Source: Absidia repens (lineage: Eukaryota; Mucoromycota; Mucoromycetes; Mucorales; Cunninghamellaceae). From it: a stretch of 64,000 nt of DNA. Both the position numbers and the translations under genes were made by a program. Of the stretch, positions 12,269-25,531 are shown piece after piece. The stretch lies in NCBI GenBank assembly GCA_002105175.1, contig MCGE01000001.1, forward strand, positions 3,162,001 to 3,226,000. The letters are read 5' to 3'. Below the pieces are notes generated by a model, which saw nothing but the letters and a program-made list of their open reading frames with translations, was not told where the DNA came from and ran no database searches. The first letter of the stretch is position 1; every line of letters begins with the position of its first letter.

Positions 12269-15200
12269 CTATTTGGGTTGCACGTTAACACGAGCGGCAA
12301 TACGACGAGGATCCAAGGATTCAGGTTCTAATGAAGGCAGAAGGTAAGAGATATCATCCCATGGGTGTCGATATAAACCTTGCTTGAGGCGCTTTTGATC
12401 CAAATGATGGCCAATGAAACCAAGGGTACGACCAAGCACAAACAACCCATTCAAAGTACCAATGCGCATATATTCTTCAGCTTCTTCAGGAGTAAAGGCA
12501 TTGGATTCACGTAAGAGGTCGACAAAAGACACAGCAATACATCCATCCACATTGAGAATCAAGTTGTCCTTCTTGCTAGTTGTAATTTCCTCCACCTTCA
12601 ATGCGTAGTCCAAAATAGGGGTGTTAGGGAAATTCTTCTTGACATAGGATTTCACCAATTCCACACGCATATCGGGGTTGGTGCGGGATTTGATCTTGTG
12701 GCCGATACCGGGAATCAACTTGTTGGCTTTTCGCATGGAAGTAACAAATTCACGTGGGGTCAAACCGCTGTCATATGCCTTTGTGAAGCTGGTAGCGGCA
12801 CCGTCCAAAGCACCACCGAATCGTTCACCGATAGTCAACAAACCAGATACCACTGATGAAATCAAATCCTTACCAGCACGAGTAGTAATAATAGTGTTCA
12901 TAGCCTATACATAAAAAAAAAAAAATCAATATCAATATCAATATCCTAATCTATCACGTTGATCCCAACCCACACCACCTCCTCCATCAACTTACACCAG
13001 ATACAGCAGGACCGTGATCAGCAGTCAACATGAGGACCATTTCAATAAATTTGCCAGCATAGTCAGGTAAGCGACGCTTGAACCAAAGAAGAGACAACAC
13101 GCCACCAATACCAATATCATCTTTGAAGACGTCAGTGATGGGCATACCAGCATAAAGCAATTCTTGGCCACGATCATCAACAATAGTAGACACAAAGCTA
13201 GCGGGTTTACGGACCAAGCCCAATTCTTGAGCCCAGGAATAATCAATAGGAATCTTGGGGACTTCAGGTTCAGCACGAGGCACGACGGTGCCGCTTTGGA
13301 CAAGTTTGGTGAAGGCGTCGGCCAAAGCTTGAGGCATCAATTCAAAGGTATCAGGGACCACAATACCGGCAGCACGCATAGCCTTGTTCTTAGCATCAGC
13401 AGTTTCCAAATCAGAGTTGGCCATGGCACCAGCGTGACCGAATTGGACATCGGTGGTAAACATCTTCGCACAAGTACCAATACACCAGGCCACCACAGGT
13501 TTCTTGATGGTTCCGTTGCGCACCGCTTCAATTACCTTATATTCTTCCACACCACCAACTTCACCAAGCAAGACAAGCATCTTACAGTTGGGATCTTGTT
13601 CGTAACGGAGCAAGTGATCAATGAAGGTTGAGCCAGGATAACGATCACCACCAATAGCCACACCTTCATAAACACCATCAGTTGTGCGGGAGACAATGTT
13701 GTTCAATTCGTTGGACATACCACCAGATTTGGAGACATAGGCAACAGACCCAGGACGGTAGAGTTTGGAAGCAACAATGTTATCCATCATACCACCCGTG
13801 TTACCGATCTTGAAACATCCAGGCTTGATACCACCCACAGTGGCAGGACCAATGACAAGCACTTGACGGCGTTCGGCTTCATGCAAGAGTTGGCGGGCAC
13901 GACGTTCAGGAACACCTTCAGCAATGATGGCAATAGTCTTGATTTGAGAAGAGAAAGAGAAGATTTCCCGAGTGGATTCGTAAACAGAACGGCAAGAGGC
14001 GAAGTTGACCACCATATCGACTTCAGGGAATTGTTCAACGGCTTCCTTGAGAGAGGTGAAGACATGGATCAAGGTTTCCTTGGTACCCCAGTAGAATTTT
14101 TGCACATGAGAGCCACCGAAGGGATAGACCATTGCAGCCACAGAAGGGGTTTCACGCTTGCACATAAAATCGAAATCAAGCATACCTTGGACAGCACGAG
14201 GTTGCATACCATAAACAAAAGCACGAGTCTTGCTGGTGAAGGGACGGTACCATTCGCGAGATTCACTTTGATCCTTGTTGTCGAAGTATTGCATGCGGTT
14301 GCTGATATCGGAGGGTGTGCCGTTGTCTTCCGCGATCTTGAGCTTGGGACTGTTTGCTTGCGAGGCAGGGGTAGATGTGCCAAGGAGTTGATCTTGGAAC
14401 AGGTTTCCAGAGGAACCGGATTGAGCACCTGCAGGAGAAGCACCGCCATTGGTATCGGAGGGTTTGCCAACAAGAGCCAAGGGCACGATTTCAGTGATAT
14501 GAGTTTCAGGACCGTAAACTTGGATTTGCACACCGAGAGTATCACCAAGTTGACGCATAGCACGGAGACCTTCTTGATAGTTGGGACCACCACGACGAAT
14601 AAAGATACGCACCTTGTGGTTGATCAAAGCTTGCTTGAATTCAGTCAAAGCACGAATAATACCCTTGAATGTAGTAGCCACATTGGTGAAGTTAGCAATA
14701 CCACCGCCGATAAACAAGATCTTGCCTTGGTCGTTCACATTTCCGCGAGTCATCAAGTCCAAGATGGTCTTTGCATATTCGTAGGTTTGAGTTTCAGTAG
14801 GAGCACCCGAATATTCACCATAGTTTGCCAATTCATTAGCATAACCGAGAGCGGCAATAGCATCAGAGTAGACGACAGAAGCACCACCACCCGCAACCAT
14901 TGTCCACACACGGCCTTCACGGTTCAAAACAGTCAATTTGAGAGATGCACCCGTCTTACCATCAAGTTCTTGAATATAAGCTTCTTCCTTTGTCAATTCA
15001 CGACCAAATGGAGCAGGGAAAACCATAGGAGGACCTTGATCCACATGTTGTTCGGAAGTGATGACACCTGTGTTTTGAGGAGAGCGAGCGACAGCCCATT
15101 TAGGACCAGCTTCGAATTCAGCAGTTTGATCCAATTTGGCAGCCAAATCCAGATACATGACTTGAGGAGTTTGACCTTCAACAGGATCGGTGACAACCAG

Positions 15201-16092
15201 AGGATTGATTTCCAAGTAAGTGAAGTGTAAGTCCACATAGACGGCATAGAGACGGGTAATGAAGTCAACCAATACATCACGCTTGAATTCAGGGACATCC
15301 TTCAACAAAGTTTCCTTGATAGTTGACACTGAAGGGAATTCTTCATCCACCTTGACGAGTAATTTGAGGGCCTTCGCATCAACATCACCAACATCAATAC
15401 CACCTTCATGAGTAAATAAGATATAATCACCATCCCGTTCAGAGTTGATACAGATGTAATATTCAGTGTTGGAAGGATGAGGAGTAAAGGGTTCCACCAA
15501 GAAGGTCTTCAAGATACCAGTCGTTCTTTCAATCTATAACAAGTTTTCAACGTCAGTCATCATCATCATTTTCATCTGTCATCAATAACCTTTTTTGTAC
15601 CCAGATAATCACAAATCAAACACGATAATGCTCCACACTTCACACTAAAAACATAGTGGAGATGGAATCATCCGTCGCTGAAGCGTGAAGATCATCTAAT
15701 CATATATCCCATTTTTGTAAATCATATGTTACCTGAATTTCTTTGCCAGCGCGTTCTTCAATCCATTGACGAGCTTCAGACCAAGGCTTATTCAAAGTCA
15801 ATAATCCATGTTTTCCACGACGCTTAATCAATTGATCTGGTTTGGCAACCAACTTGTCCGTCAATAACCAAGGATGAGATTGTTCCAAAAGGTCCAATTG
15901 TTGCTTCAAAGCAGATTCAAAAGCACCAGGAGCGCCTTGCTTGAGAGAGGTATCCACATTCACTTGAGCCAGTTTTGTAGCAGCAGGTGTGAACAATGAC
16001 GATTGTTGATCGTTTGACAACAAAGGAGCACGGAGCAAGTGATATGCCAATAACAACTTGCCATCATATTCTCTAATAGGTTTAGCGGACAT
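12269..16092 (-). CDS. ATP-citrate lyase, single-chain form
   Basis: Cleaves cytosolic citrate with ATP and CoA to acetyl-CoA and oxaloacetate, supplying acetyl-CoA for lipid and sterol synthesis. Three exons join in frame: 16092-15733, 15533-12996 and 12904-12269, giving 1177 residues, slightly longer than animal ACLY (about 1100). The N-terminal ATP-grasp/succinyl-CoA-synthetase-like part starts [19 protein letters not shown] Ser/Gly/Ala-rich linker follows (near [14 protein letters not shown]). Next is the CoA-ligase half with the catalytic-His segment [10 protein letters not shown], then the citrate-synthase-like C-terminus with [20 protein letters not shown] spanning the last intron. This is the fused type seen in animals and many non-ascomycete fungi. 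The long open frame on the opposite strand (13863-15230) is a shadow. Confidence 0.97.
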
Positions 16093-17242
16093 GATGTATA
16101 AAAAAACTGAAGGGGATGTGTTTGAAAGAAAAGATAGAAAAAAAAAAAAAAAAAAAAAAAAGGGAAAAAGGAAAGGGAAAAAAAAAAACGAAATAGAAAA
16201 AGAGAAACAAAGGCAAAATTTAAATGATTTGAATGGCTGGCTGAGTTTTTGTTGGGGAGATGACAGAAAAGGAGAACAAGGCGAAAAGCGAAAGTGAGTG
16301 GACTCGGCATATCAAAAGACCCCAGCTAAAGTAAAATTCAACAAACTATAATAACTGCATCAACACCCGCAAATCGACGCAGACTGGGAGACACTAAAAA
16401 AAAAAAAAACGTTACTAGGCTAAAGATAAAACATTTGGGTAGACTTTCCAAAGAACGGATACCTACCTAATATGGTAGCCCTCCGAGGAACTCTCTCTGC
16501 CTATGGGTCATGGAGGGATCGCCCACTTATCCTTCTGACCCCAAAATGAGGGGATATAAAGAAGCTTTGCGAGTCTTTTGAATATTTTAGTACTAAATCT
16601 ACCTTTTCCCCTTCTTGCCTAATACATACAATGGATATACGATAACATGGAGAAAATATCGTACAGTATGTAATGCATTATAACGACAACAAAATAAAAT
16701 CAATAATGTATACATAGAGAATAAAATGAAGACAATGATTATGAAAACAATTAATAGGGTTTTATTTGAATAAAATGACATCTTTTCAGATTTTTGATGA
16801 AGATAAAAGAAGAAGACATAGAATGCTTAAAGGTATAAAGAAGACAAAGAGAAAAGTTACCATGCAGAATAGATAAATAAGAAGGATAAAAAAAAGCATA
16901 ATAAAGAAATAACGTCTATACAAAAGGGAGGAGTTAACTAAATTAGGGGGAGAGAGTGTAAAAGTGTATGATTGGGGTAAATGGGAGAGTATACGAATGA
17001 TTCAATCATAAGGGTAAAAAGTAAAAAAAAAAAAAAAAATTTAGGGAGGAATCAAATAACGTAAAAAAATAAAAAATAAAAAAAGGGGGAGAAGGGGGTT
17101 GATGGGAATTAACGGTTGACAATGTGTGTGTGACAGAGAGAGTTTGATATAAACGAACATAAAAAAAAAGGTATATATAAAAAAGGGAATAGTAAAAAAT
17201 AATAAAGAGACCAAGAAGATAATGCAAAGAGATAGAGAAGGT
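16093..17242. other. spacer: ATP-citrate lyase promoter and C2H2-factor 3' flank
   Basis: No gene is visible. The right-to-left neighbours are both on the minus strand, so this holds the ATP-citrate lyase promoter, with an A-rich tract at about 16137-16190 just upstream of its ATG (pyrimidine-rich on the coding strand), and the 3' UTR of the C2H2 factor. Short T-rich or A-rich frames are not credible genes. Confidence 0.5.
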
Positions 17243-19072
17243 TTAGCAGCCCACAGATTCTGATGAGGTCCAACAAGAAGGTAAGGAAGAGATGGCATCA
17301 GATGTCGAAAAGGTATCGACTGCAGAGGGGTGATGATTGATCATATTTGAAGAATTGAAATCATCCAGAACTGATCGAGGAGATACTGAAGAATTGGAAG
17401 AGGAGGAGGATGAGGAAGTGGTGGCCGAAGAGTTCCGACGTTTGTCTTGGCCGGGGCGATGTTGATGGGTTTTCATATGTTGAGAGAGATTGTCCGACCT
17501 GGAGAAATGCTTATGGCATTTTGGATAACTGCAAGCGAAGGGTCGTTCCAGCGTGTGAATTCGCATATGTCGTTTCAAATGTTCCAAGCGCTTGAATCGA
17601 CGTTGACACTGAGTCATAGGACAAACATGAGATTTTTGTTGACCACCATCCGTCATAGAGGCGTTACTGCTGTTGTTGTTGCAATGTAATAACGTCGATT
17701 TGTATTTCCGTTGTTTTTTGCTGTTGCTGTTCGCCATATGGGTGTTATTGGAGCCATTCATTGTTGAAGATGGTGAAGGAGGAGGGAGCATTCCAGTGGT
17801 TGATTGGAAGTTGGTATAGTCACACTGAAGATCATATGCAGGTGTCAATACGTTGCTTGGGAACATGGGTGAGGACACTTGATCATGATTCAATAGTGAA
17901 GTGATGCCATCATGAGGAGTCATATCCATGCGCAGGTAAGATTGAGGAGATGTCAACGAAGAGTATTGGTCCTGTACCTACAAAAACGATTGACAAGGAA
18001 AAGGTTAGCAAAAAACAAAAAGGCAATATAACAATAGCCTACTTACTTCGTTGGCAAAAGGAGATTGATCATACATATCATGATAAGGCACATCGAAAGT
18101 CTTCCCATTAAAGACAATAGGCTGAGATGCGGCAAAACCTTGAATGAGATCTTGCTGACTTGAAATAGAGGAAGCTGAAGAAGAAGGAGAGGCGACCACT
18201 GGTAAATTCATGTTGGTGCCAATAGGAGGAGCAGATTTTTTGGAACCCCGCCGGCCAGTTTGACTTTGACCATCTGGAGAAGGGAGAGATTGTTTCTTGA
18301 TGTGGGTGCGATAGTGAGCATGGAAGTTGTCCGATCTACTGAAGCTTTTACCACAACCTGGGAAGGCACAAATGTGAGGACGCTCACCTGTATGGACCAG
18401 CATGTGTCGTTTCAAATGTTCATAGCGCTTGAAGCTCCATCCACAGTAAGAGTACTTGCAAACATGCTTGTGGGGCGCATTTGGACCTTGTTGATAATGT
18501 TGACCCGATTTACGCTTGTTGGATTTGATACCATTGTCCATATCTGTCGACGCCGCAGCTTCAATATCATCAGACATGGGGGATGATCCGTCGTTGAAGT
18601 AAGCATAATCATGTTGGTAATCCGTTTGATACTGAACCATTTGTTGATGTTGCTGTTGAAGTGTATCTGGATGCTGCAAGCAATCATCTACCGACATGGC
18701 TGAACACGAGCTACGTCTATATGCGTCTTGGTCGTGCATCAATGAAGGATGAGCGTTGAATCCAAAAGGTCCGACATCGACTGAATATTTTCGCTTGAAT
18801 TGCATTGGATCCATCATGTTGGAAGGTGATACAGCCGGTGTGAGTGGAGGTGATGATTGATGTAGGTTGTACAAATCAAGTTGCATGTCATTGTTGGTGC
18901 TACTGGCAGAGCTGTTGGCATACATATCTGCATTAGGTACGAAGGTCGAAAATGGCATATCTTGAGAATAAGTGACAATACCATTTTCTTGTTGCTGTTC
19001 ATTGAAAGTAGAAATGCTAGGAAGCTTTTCGGGATAAGGGTCATAACTAGTCATCGTGTTGGTCGAAGTCAT
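17243..19072 (-). CDS. C2H2 transcription factor with two separate zinc-finger pairs
   Basis: Predicted DNA-binding regulator; targets unknown. Two exons join in frame, 19072-18047 and 17977-17243, giving 586 residues. The first finger pair (about residues 204-258) reads [19 protein letters not shown] and [20 protein letters not shown]. The second pair (about 457-512, in exon 2) reads [20 protein letters not shown] and [20 protein letters not shown]. Both pairs follow the same pattern (FKR.EHLKRH, then FSRSDN..-H), so they look like an internal duplication. That pattern also occurs in the STE12 protein at 56507-58674, but no STE homeodomain is present here. The rest is Ser/Gln/Pro-rich and probably disordered. 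The start [16 protein letters not shown] is the first ATG of the open frame. Confidence 0.92.
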
Positions 19073-19532
19073 AGTAGATTAAGTGTGAATATATAAAATA
19101 GAGATTTTTTTATGTAAAAGGAATAATAAAAAAAAATATATATAATATGTTTTCTTAATAAAAAGAAAATAGAACGAGAAAGAGAGGAGAAAAAAATAAA
19201 ACGAGAAAAATCCTAATCTCTTTATCCTATTTTTAAAACCCCGATACTGCTATCTTGGCCAATGAGTCAAATTGATCGACAATGTGAGGTTGATTCAAGT
19301 TAGGGATTGCTCTGCTAAAGGCATACTAAAGTATAGCAAAGTATTACATTCATTTACATATATGTGTATATAGAATCAATCAAATATTTATACAAACAAG
19401 CACACTAGTCTCACTCTTCATCCACAGAAGCGCGCATACTGTACTCGCATACTCAAATCATACATTTCTCCATTCAGATCACTGTACAAAACCTTAATAG
19501 TAATATTTTTTGTGTCTTATAGGAGGGTATCA

Positions 19533-19567
<35 letters not shown>

Positions 19568-19941
19568 AAAAAAGAAAATAGAACATCCCCTAAAACTGCC
19601 ACATCTCTGCTTTTTTTAAGAAATCCTGATATATTATTTTTCGGCAAATCCATTGATTCTTGACTGATGGTAACTCCTTTGGTAATCAAAAAATGAATTT
19701 TTTGCGTCAAGTGCCATTCTTCGCTGAATATCGTCACAGCTACAGGTACCAAAAAAAAGAGAAAGCCGAAACGAATAACATTCTTGCTGGTGAGAGCAAG
19801 TCAAAATCGGTCTTTAAAAATTCCAGGCTTTATTTTTTGATTCATGCAAACTGGGGCATGTTTCCCCTTATTAAAATCCCCAGATCTCCTTTCTTTTATT
19901 TTTGTTGCTTGCCATATGTACTCAAATCGTTGAAATCGGCG

Positions 19942-19980
<39 letters not shown>

Positions 19981-21034
19981 GACTATTTCAATCGACTTGG
20001 GGAGAAAAAGCGTTACTTGATTTTTTATTCCAAGATGGTTTTCTGTCACTCGGCAGGTCTGATATGAAGTACCCCTTTAAATTCAAATACCGCTATTTAA
20101 AAAAGCATTGATACTGATGGTGATGATACATGACGGTAAGTAACAATTTTTATTACACTCCTTAATAATATAGAGTAATACGTTAAAGTCTTTTGAGTCT
20201 GATTTGTTTCCCCTTATTTTTTCCATTCAATAAGGAGGAACAGGAAAAAAAAAAAAAAGAAGAAAACATTATAAGACACGGCCTCGTGTTTCGCTTGCTC
20301 CTTTAGGACTCCTATTATTCATTCATCAAACTTTTGCCCTTCCGTCATCCTCTCCGTTTCATTTATATTTAGGATAGTATAATGCACCATTTGATGAAAT
20401 CAAATCTTTATTTATCCATGTTAAGTAATCTTTACCGATGACAATGGATTTCCCCAAGGCTCTGGATTGTTTAATCTAGATACAGCGCCTTTCCATGAAG
20501 AACTGGATGATTATTTTACATGATCTTTTTCCGATTATCCATAATCCAAAAGAAAAACAACGTGAGCGCACTTCTTCTTATTTCCGTCAACTGTCATCCA
20601 AACATATTGTACGACATCTGATGGATAAGGCCGTATAACGCCTTTCACCATCGAGGAGGATCAAGTCAGCCATAATTGGCAAGCTCCTTGACTTTAGACA
20701 CGTGAATTTAAAAGGCCGCATGGCTGTCAGTCGTTTTGACCAGTGCTTTGTTTCAAGATTCTCGTGCAAATTTTCATTTGGTATCGTTTTTCCCCTTTCT
20801 GTTATCAAATCTAGAAAACAAAATGGGTTAATCGAGCACCATGTTCATACAATAGATATAGTGGAGTCTTGATCACGTTTTTGTAACGAACATATATAAA
20901 AGCTGACTTGTATTATCAAGACAGAATTCATAACAAGGCATAGCATATGCCGATTTACTCGGAAATAAATTCAATGCAATGCAAGTTATAGCGGCATATT
21001 AAACATATTGATGTACTGTACTGTACAGAACTGT

Positions 21035-21068
<34 letters not shown>

Positions 21069-21399
21069 AAAAGCAAATGATACTGTAATAAAAGGAAAGG
21101 AGGAGCAAATTTCAGCATCAGCTCATGCAGGAAAAGTTTCTCCTCGACTGTTCCCCAAGAATCTTTCAATCTCTTCTAATACACAGGATTCTTCTCCGTT
21201 CGACTATTTCTCCCCCAGTAGTTCAATACAGTAAGGACTACAATAGCGATATCAACGGGAAAACGAGATTGCTTCGCTATTGTGGGTAATGTCAATATTC
21301 TAATGTGTATATTCATACTACATATATCAAGACAGCGACAATCTTGTTGTGTTTTCTTTGTTAAAATGAAAAAGACTATTGCAAAAAAGTCATGCCCCT

Positions 21400-21950
21400 G
21401 TTCAGAGCTACAGTTCAGCAAGCGCCCACAAAATATATTTCAAATGCCGCACACATGAATTTTATTTTTATATCTTCGCTCTCGCTTTTTTTCATTTCTT
21501 TTTCATTTCTTTTTTACTTCGTTTTTTCATCACCAATGTAACTTCTATGAGATTATGTTGAACTTGGATTAGTATTAGGACTAGCTTAGATGGGTTTTCA
21601 GCTCAGGGATTACAAGATGCATGGGGAAACCCTTTCATTTTGGATCTAGGATCTGAAGGCACCATTATATGACTTTTTGGGGTCTTCATTAGTTTAGCCT
21701 AGTTTTAGTTTGTCTATACTTTGTATCTATGTGTGAATAAAATTTGTCTGTTTCAAATACTTCAATGAAAAATGTCCCATTAGTCATTTTCTCATGTCTT
21801 GTGTAGCAGATCCCTTTTTACCTAGTACTCTTTATTAGATACCTTTTTTCAATCGTCCTTTTAGGTTAATGTTGACCATTCTTTAGATCCTCAACAATCT
21901 CCCTCATTCTACATCCAATAGGGCCTTTCTTTTGTGTTTTTTGATGTGTG
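21400..21950 (+). repeat. dispersed repeat family, copy C
   Basis: Landmarks: CAGAGCTACAGTTCAGCAAG, then TATTTCAAATGCCGCACACA, a T-rich stretch, GATTAGTATTAGGACTAGC, CAGCTCAGGGATTACAAG, ATGCATGGGGAAACCCTTTC, TGGATCTAGGATCTGAAGG, TTTTAGTTTGTCTATAC, GTGAATAAAATTTGTCTG and AATGAAAAATGTCCCATTAG. The 3' part fades after about 21950, so it is shorter than copies B, D and F. Confidence 0.85.
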
Positions 21951-22443
21951 TTGCTGGCATGGGTTACGCTTGGGGATATTTCGTTAGATGATTTTATTGG
22001 TTCTAATATACTTTGCAAATATTCTGGGCTTCCCAGACGGCGGTATTGGAGTAAATGGGAATTGTTTATTCTATGTTTTTATATTTTTTGGTGAGGAATA
22101 TGACTTGTTCGGCATTCCAACATACTAGCCCCAGCTCTCTTTGGTATCAAATGAAGTCTACTCTGTCTTTTACAGTAATAGCTAAATACACTTTCTGTCA
22201 CTTATATAAGAGGAGCGGTAGGGGGGGGATATCCGCCGAAATTTGCAGCTTACCTCACCCACTTTCCCCAACACTCAATATGGATGATGCCTGGGAGGAC
22301 CAAAAAAAAAAAAAGGAACGGGCTTCCCCAAAATGTGCATGTATTGTGTTTGGTTTTTTAATCTCACTCGTCAAACTGGCATACACAGACAATGATAACA
22401 TATTATAAAGTATTAATCTAGAACAGATCCAAGCTTTATACTA

Positions 22444-22457
22444 ATGACTCGAGTCAT
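22444..22457. other. 14-bp perfect palindrome with two TGACTC half-sites
   Basis: ATGACTCGAGTCAT reads the same on both strands and contains TGACTC, the core bound by Gcn4/AP-1-type bZIP factors, in both orientations. It lies about 340 bp past the stop of the Zn2Cys6 gene. A related 10-bp palindrome, GACTCGAGTC, occurs at 26925-26934. Function is speculative. Confidence 0.35.
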
Positions 22458-22793
22458 AGTATGTACATCCACCAGTTACCAAACGTTCTGTCCAATGTTA
22501 TTGTATATTCTTGCATATATTTTGCTGTCGGCATTTCAATTTCAGGGGTTAACCAGATTTGATGAAACACCCAATTTTTTTTTCTTTCGCTTCCTTGAAT
22601 CCGTACAAGTATTTACAGCCAAACTCTGGTCATCTTTTTTATTATTATTAAGTCAATGGGTAAGAATTATATATAAATATATAAAGATATTAGAATAAAC
22701 TAGTACAATACAAAATAGATCATGTGGGGAAGAGAAAAGGATGGGGCGAAAAAAGAAACACACGCTGATATGTCTACTCTTTTAGGACTTCCT

Positions 22794-25531
22794 TCATGTA
22801 TTGTGCAATCTTGGTCGTCCTCTTGGTTTATGCTCAACATCCTTGCAACCTGATTTACCTGTGGCAATACAACGACGGCAAGGTCTCATATTATCACATC
22901 GCAAATGGGATCGTTTACAGTGATTACAAGCTTTATCGACATTACGTCCCTTTTTCGTTGGATGGTTAGAAGGTGCGCTAGGTCCACCAACATCACTGCT
23001 ATCACTGCTACCTCTACGGAACATATTGCCACTTGAAAGGACATAGGCACTATCTTGGTTAGGATCTATGCCCCGCAAAAAAAAAAAAAAAAATAACGAC
23101 ATGGATATGTATATATTTGGCATCAATTGATATCAGGTACAATTTACACCCAAGTGAACGCCCCCCCTTTTTTTTGTGTTTGTTCGTTCTACTAACAATT
23201 CTTCCTTCTTTTTTTTTTTTTCTTATGTGTTTACCATTGTTATGATTGGATCTGCGTTGTTGATACTGCTGGCGATTTTTGGGTGCTTTTTGATGTGAAT
23301 AGGGTCGAGGATACACATTATGACCACTGCTGCTATCATCGTCATCGCTGCTCCCGGCATCGTGATCACTACCGCTATTGTTTTGGTCCATGTCATCTTC
23401 ATCATCATCTTCATCATCATCCGACAATCTTTGGCGCGACAAAAAGCTGGAAATACTCTCCGATACTGAAAGCCTTGCTGGTGAAAACATGTCATGGTTG
23501 CTGTTCGTGGTGGCACTGGCTGAAGTAGGTGGATAATTGTGGATGGCATTCAAGGAATGTGGCTCGCTTTCTCGTCGTCGGACTTCCTTTCGTTTGGTCG
23601 AAGCACTGCTATTCAATTTGATTTTGGTGTCTAACGACATGGTAGATTTTCTTCGTCCACCACCACTAGGTCGATTTGTGATTGAAGCTGCTGCCACTGC
23701 TGCTGCTGCCGCTGCCGCCGCCGCCGCTGCTGCTGACGATGTTGTTGTGGCTGATGACGACGACAACGACGATGGTGTTGATGGATGAATGTGTCCGTTT
23801 GCAATTGATCCTCTATGACCTGGATGGATAAGGCTGCTGGTGGATCGTCTTGGTTTATTTCCTGTCTGGTTTTGCTGATGCTGTTTGCTTCGTTTTTTGT
23901 TGGGCTTTTCACGCTTGGTGTTGGTGTTTATATCATGGGCTAGATAGGCGCTGCTGCTGCCGCTTTGATGATGACGAGGTAGTGGATGCGAATGGTGTGG
24001 ATAGAGTCGTGGGTGGGGATGGCCCAGACCAACAGTTGGTGTGGAAATGGACGATGTCATGCCTCCCAATGGATAGAAACTATCACCGGACGACGATGAT
24101 GGAGTGGATGGATCTCGCCAATTAGAGAATGGGTCTTGTGGGAAGGGAACCATCCAGCTTTGTGTGGATGTGGTGGTATCACTGTCGGACAAGTCATCCA
24201 TGCTTTCGTTGGAATCTGAATACGAATACGAAGACGACTGTGGGTTTGGATACGATGGAACTGGGAATGAATGTGCAAGAAACCCGTTATTGTTATTGGA
24301 AGGTGTTGCTGGTGATATATCTCCCAACAAGGACTGCAACTCGTTGTCTCCTCCGCCATCGATGTCTCCATATTTGTTTGTTGAAAACGGAAGGTGAGGA
24401 AAAGAATTGGTATGCTTTATCGAGTCAGATTCGGCCACAAAAGAATTGACGTCCTATAGAAAACCATATTTATTAACTCATTTCTCGTTTTACCTCTAGA
24501 GTGTTGGGCAATTGATAGACTTACGCTAAGGTTGACATATCCCCGAGGTAAACAAGAGGTCAAGTCATTGATGTCGTTTTGGGAAGAGGATGGATGCAAG
24601 GAATGTGATGATATGGACGAAGGCATCTGTTGCTGCTGTTGGGGACGGTACGAATGATTATCCAAGTAGAAGGAAGTCTCATTGCTTTGATTATTATCAT
24701 AGAAATTCAATGGATTATCCGAAGATGTCAAATAGGTGTTGTCCAAAGAATCCATCATCCACTGGCAAGGTGAAGACGACTTTTTGGCATTCATGTAGTC
24801 TACCGACGATGATGGACAGATCGGATTCATGGCAAGGTGATTCAAATCATGTGGTGTTGTGGATATAGGTGGTGGTTGTTTGGCGTTACTATTGCTATTG
24901 TTAGGCTGATCAGACGGTGGTGGCACTGGGAAATTGGTATATCTGACTGATGGTGGGTCGAGAATGTCCAGTGGTGTGGTCGCTGTCTTCGTTGGCGGAA
25001 GGATAGGGTGTTGGTTTGACGGCTGCGATTGCTGTTGTTTGTACTGTTGTTGTTGTTGATGATGATGATGACCAGACGACATGGGAGATTGCTGTAGATA
25101 CTGAAGATACGACGACGGCGAAGATTGTTGGCAAGCATTGTAAAATTCATCAATACTATTAGGAAAATGTGCCGAATCGGGGGACCAAATGAATGATCAA
25201 ACGTATTCAGATCGGACGACGATGTAGATGAAGGCAACTGGTAATCATCCATAAATGTGGGTATGACGGCTGATTGTGGTGGGGTGACTTGATTGGATTG
25301 CATTGGATAAAATGGGTGGACAGGTGATGGATCAAGCGGATGTTGGGTCGACGACGCCGGTGGATACATAGAGTACATCAGCATATCACTGTGACTAGGC
25401 GCCGACGATGATTGCAGAGATGGTGGTTGGATATTATTATCAAATTGGGATGCATTGCTGGATGTTGGAACTGTCTCATCAAACAAGTCGATTGGGCCAA
25501 AGAATCTTTGATCGTATGTGGTGGTGTCCAT
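22794..25531 (-). CDS. Zn2Cys6 transcription factor with C-terminal cluster (apparent frameshift)
   Basis: Predicted fungal-type regulator. The cluster (ACNHCKRSHLRC, then CRRC...GC, about residues 860-890) has the C-X2-C-X6-C-X5-C-X2-C-X7-C spacing and is followed by an AT-hook-like RGRPRL, only a few residues before the stop. Most of the family carry it N-terminally. Exons: 25531-24525 (disrupted), 24453-23235 and 23065-22794. In exon 1 the frame shifts at GGGGG 25179-25183 (+ strand). The frame starting at 25531 ends after FDHSFGPP, and the continuation (DSAHFPNSIDEFYNACQQ, through to MSSGHHHH) is in another frame. One extra base in the run would restore it, so a homopolymer error in the assembly is likely; a true lesion is possible. 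The rest is low complexity, including an Ala run near 23690-23735 and acidic Asp-rich stretches. Confidence 0.8.

Larger units (their letters stand above)
19073..22793. other. long spacer with poly(A)/(T) runs and repeat copy C
   Basis: I see no supportable gene in this 3.7 kb. It starts with the promoter of the C2H2 factor. Mononucleotide tracts lie near 19535-19563, 19946-19974 and 21038-21066. Repeat copy C is at about 21400-21950. A TATA-like cttatataag occurs near 22201 without a convincing downstream gene. It ends with the 3' flank of the Zn2Cys6 gene. Confidence 0.5.

Noticed and set aside
13863..15230. 455-codon open frame on the + strand
   Set aside because: It is an antisense shadow of ATP-citrate lyase, whose minus-strand protein is unmistakable.
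19660..20067. 135-codon + strand frame
   Set aside because: Contains a Phe run from a T tract and no family features; the neighbouring sequence is spacer.
25150..25190. Short intron to explain the Zn2Cys6 frame change
   Set aside because: The only GT-AG pair is 30 nt and a multiple of three, so it does not change frame.
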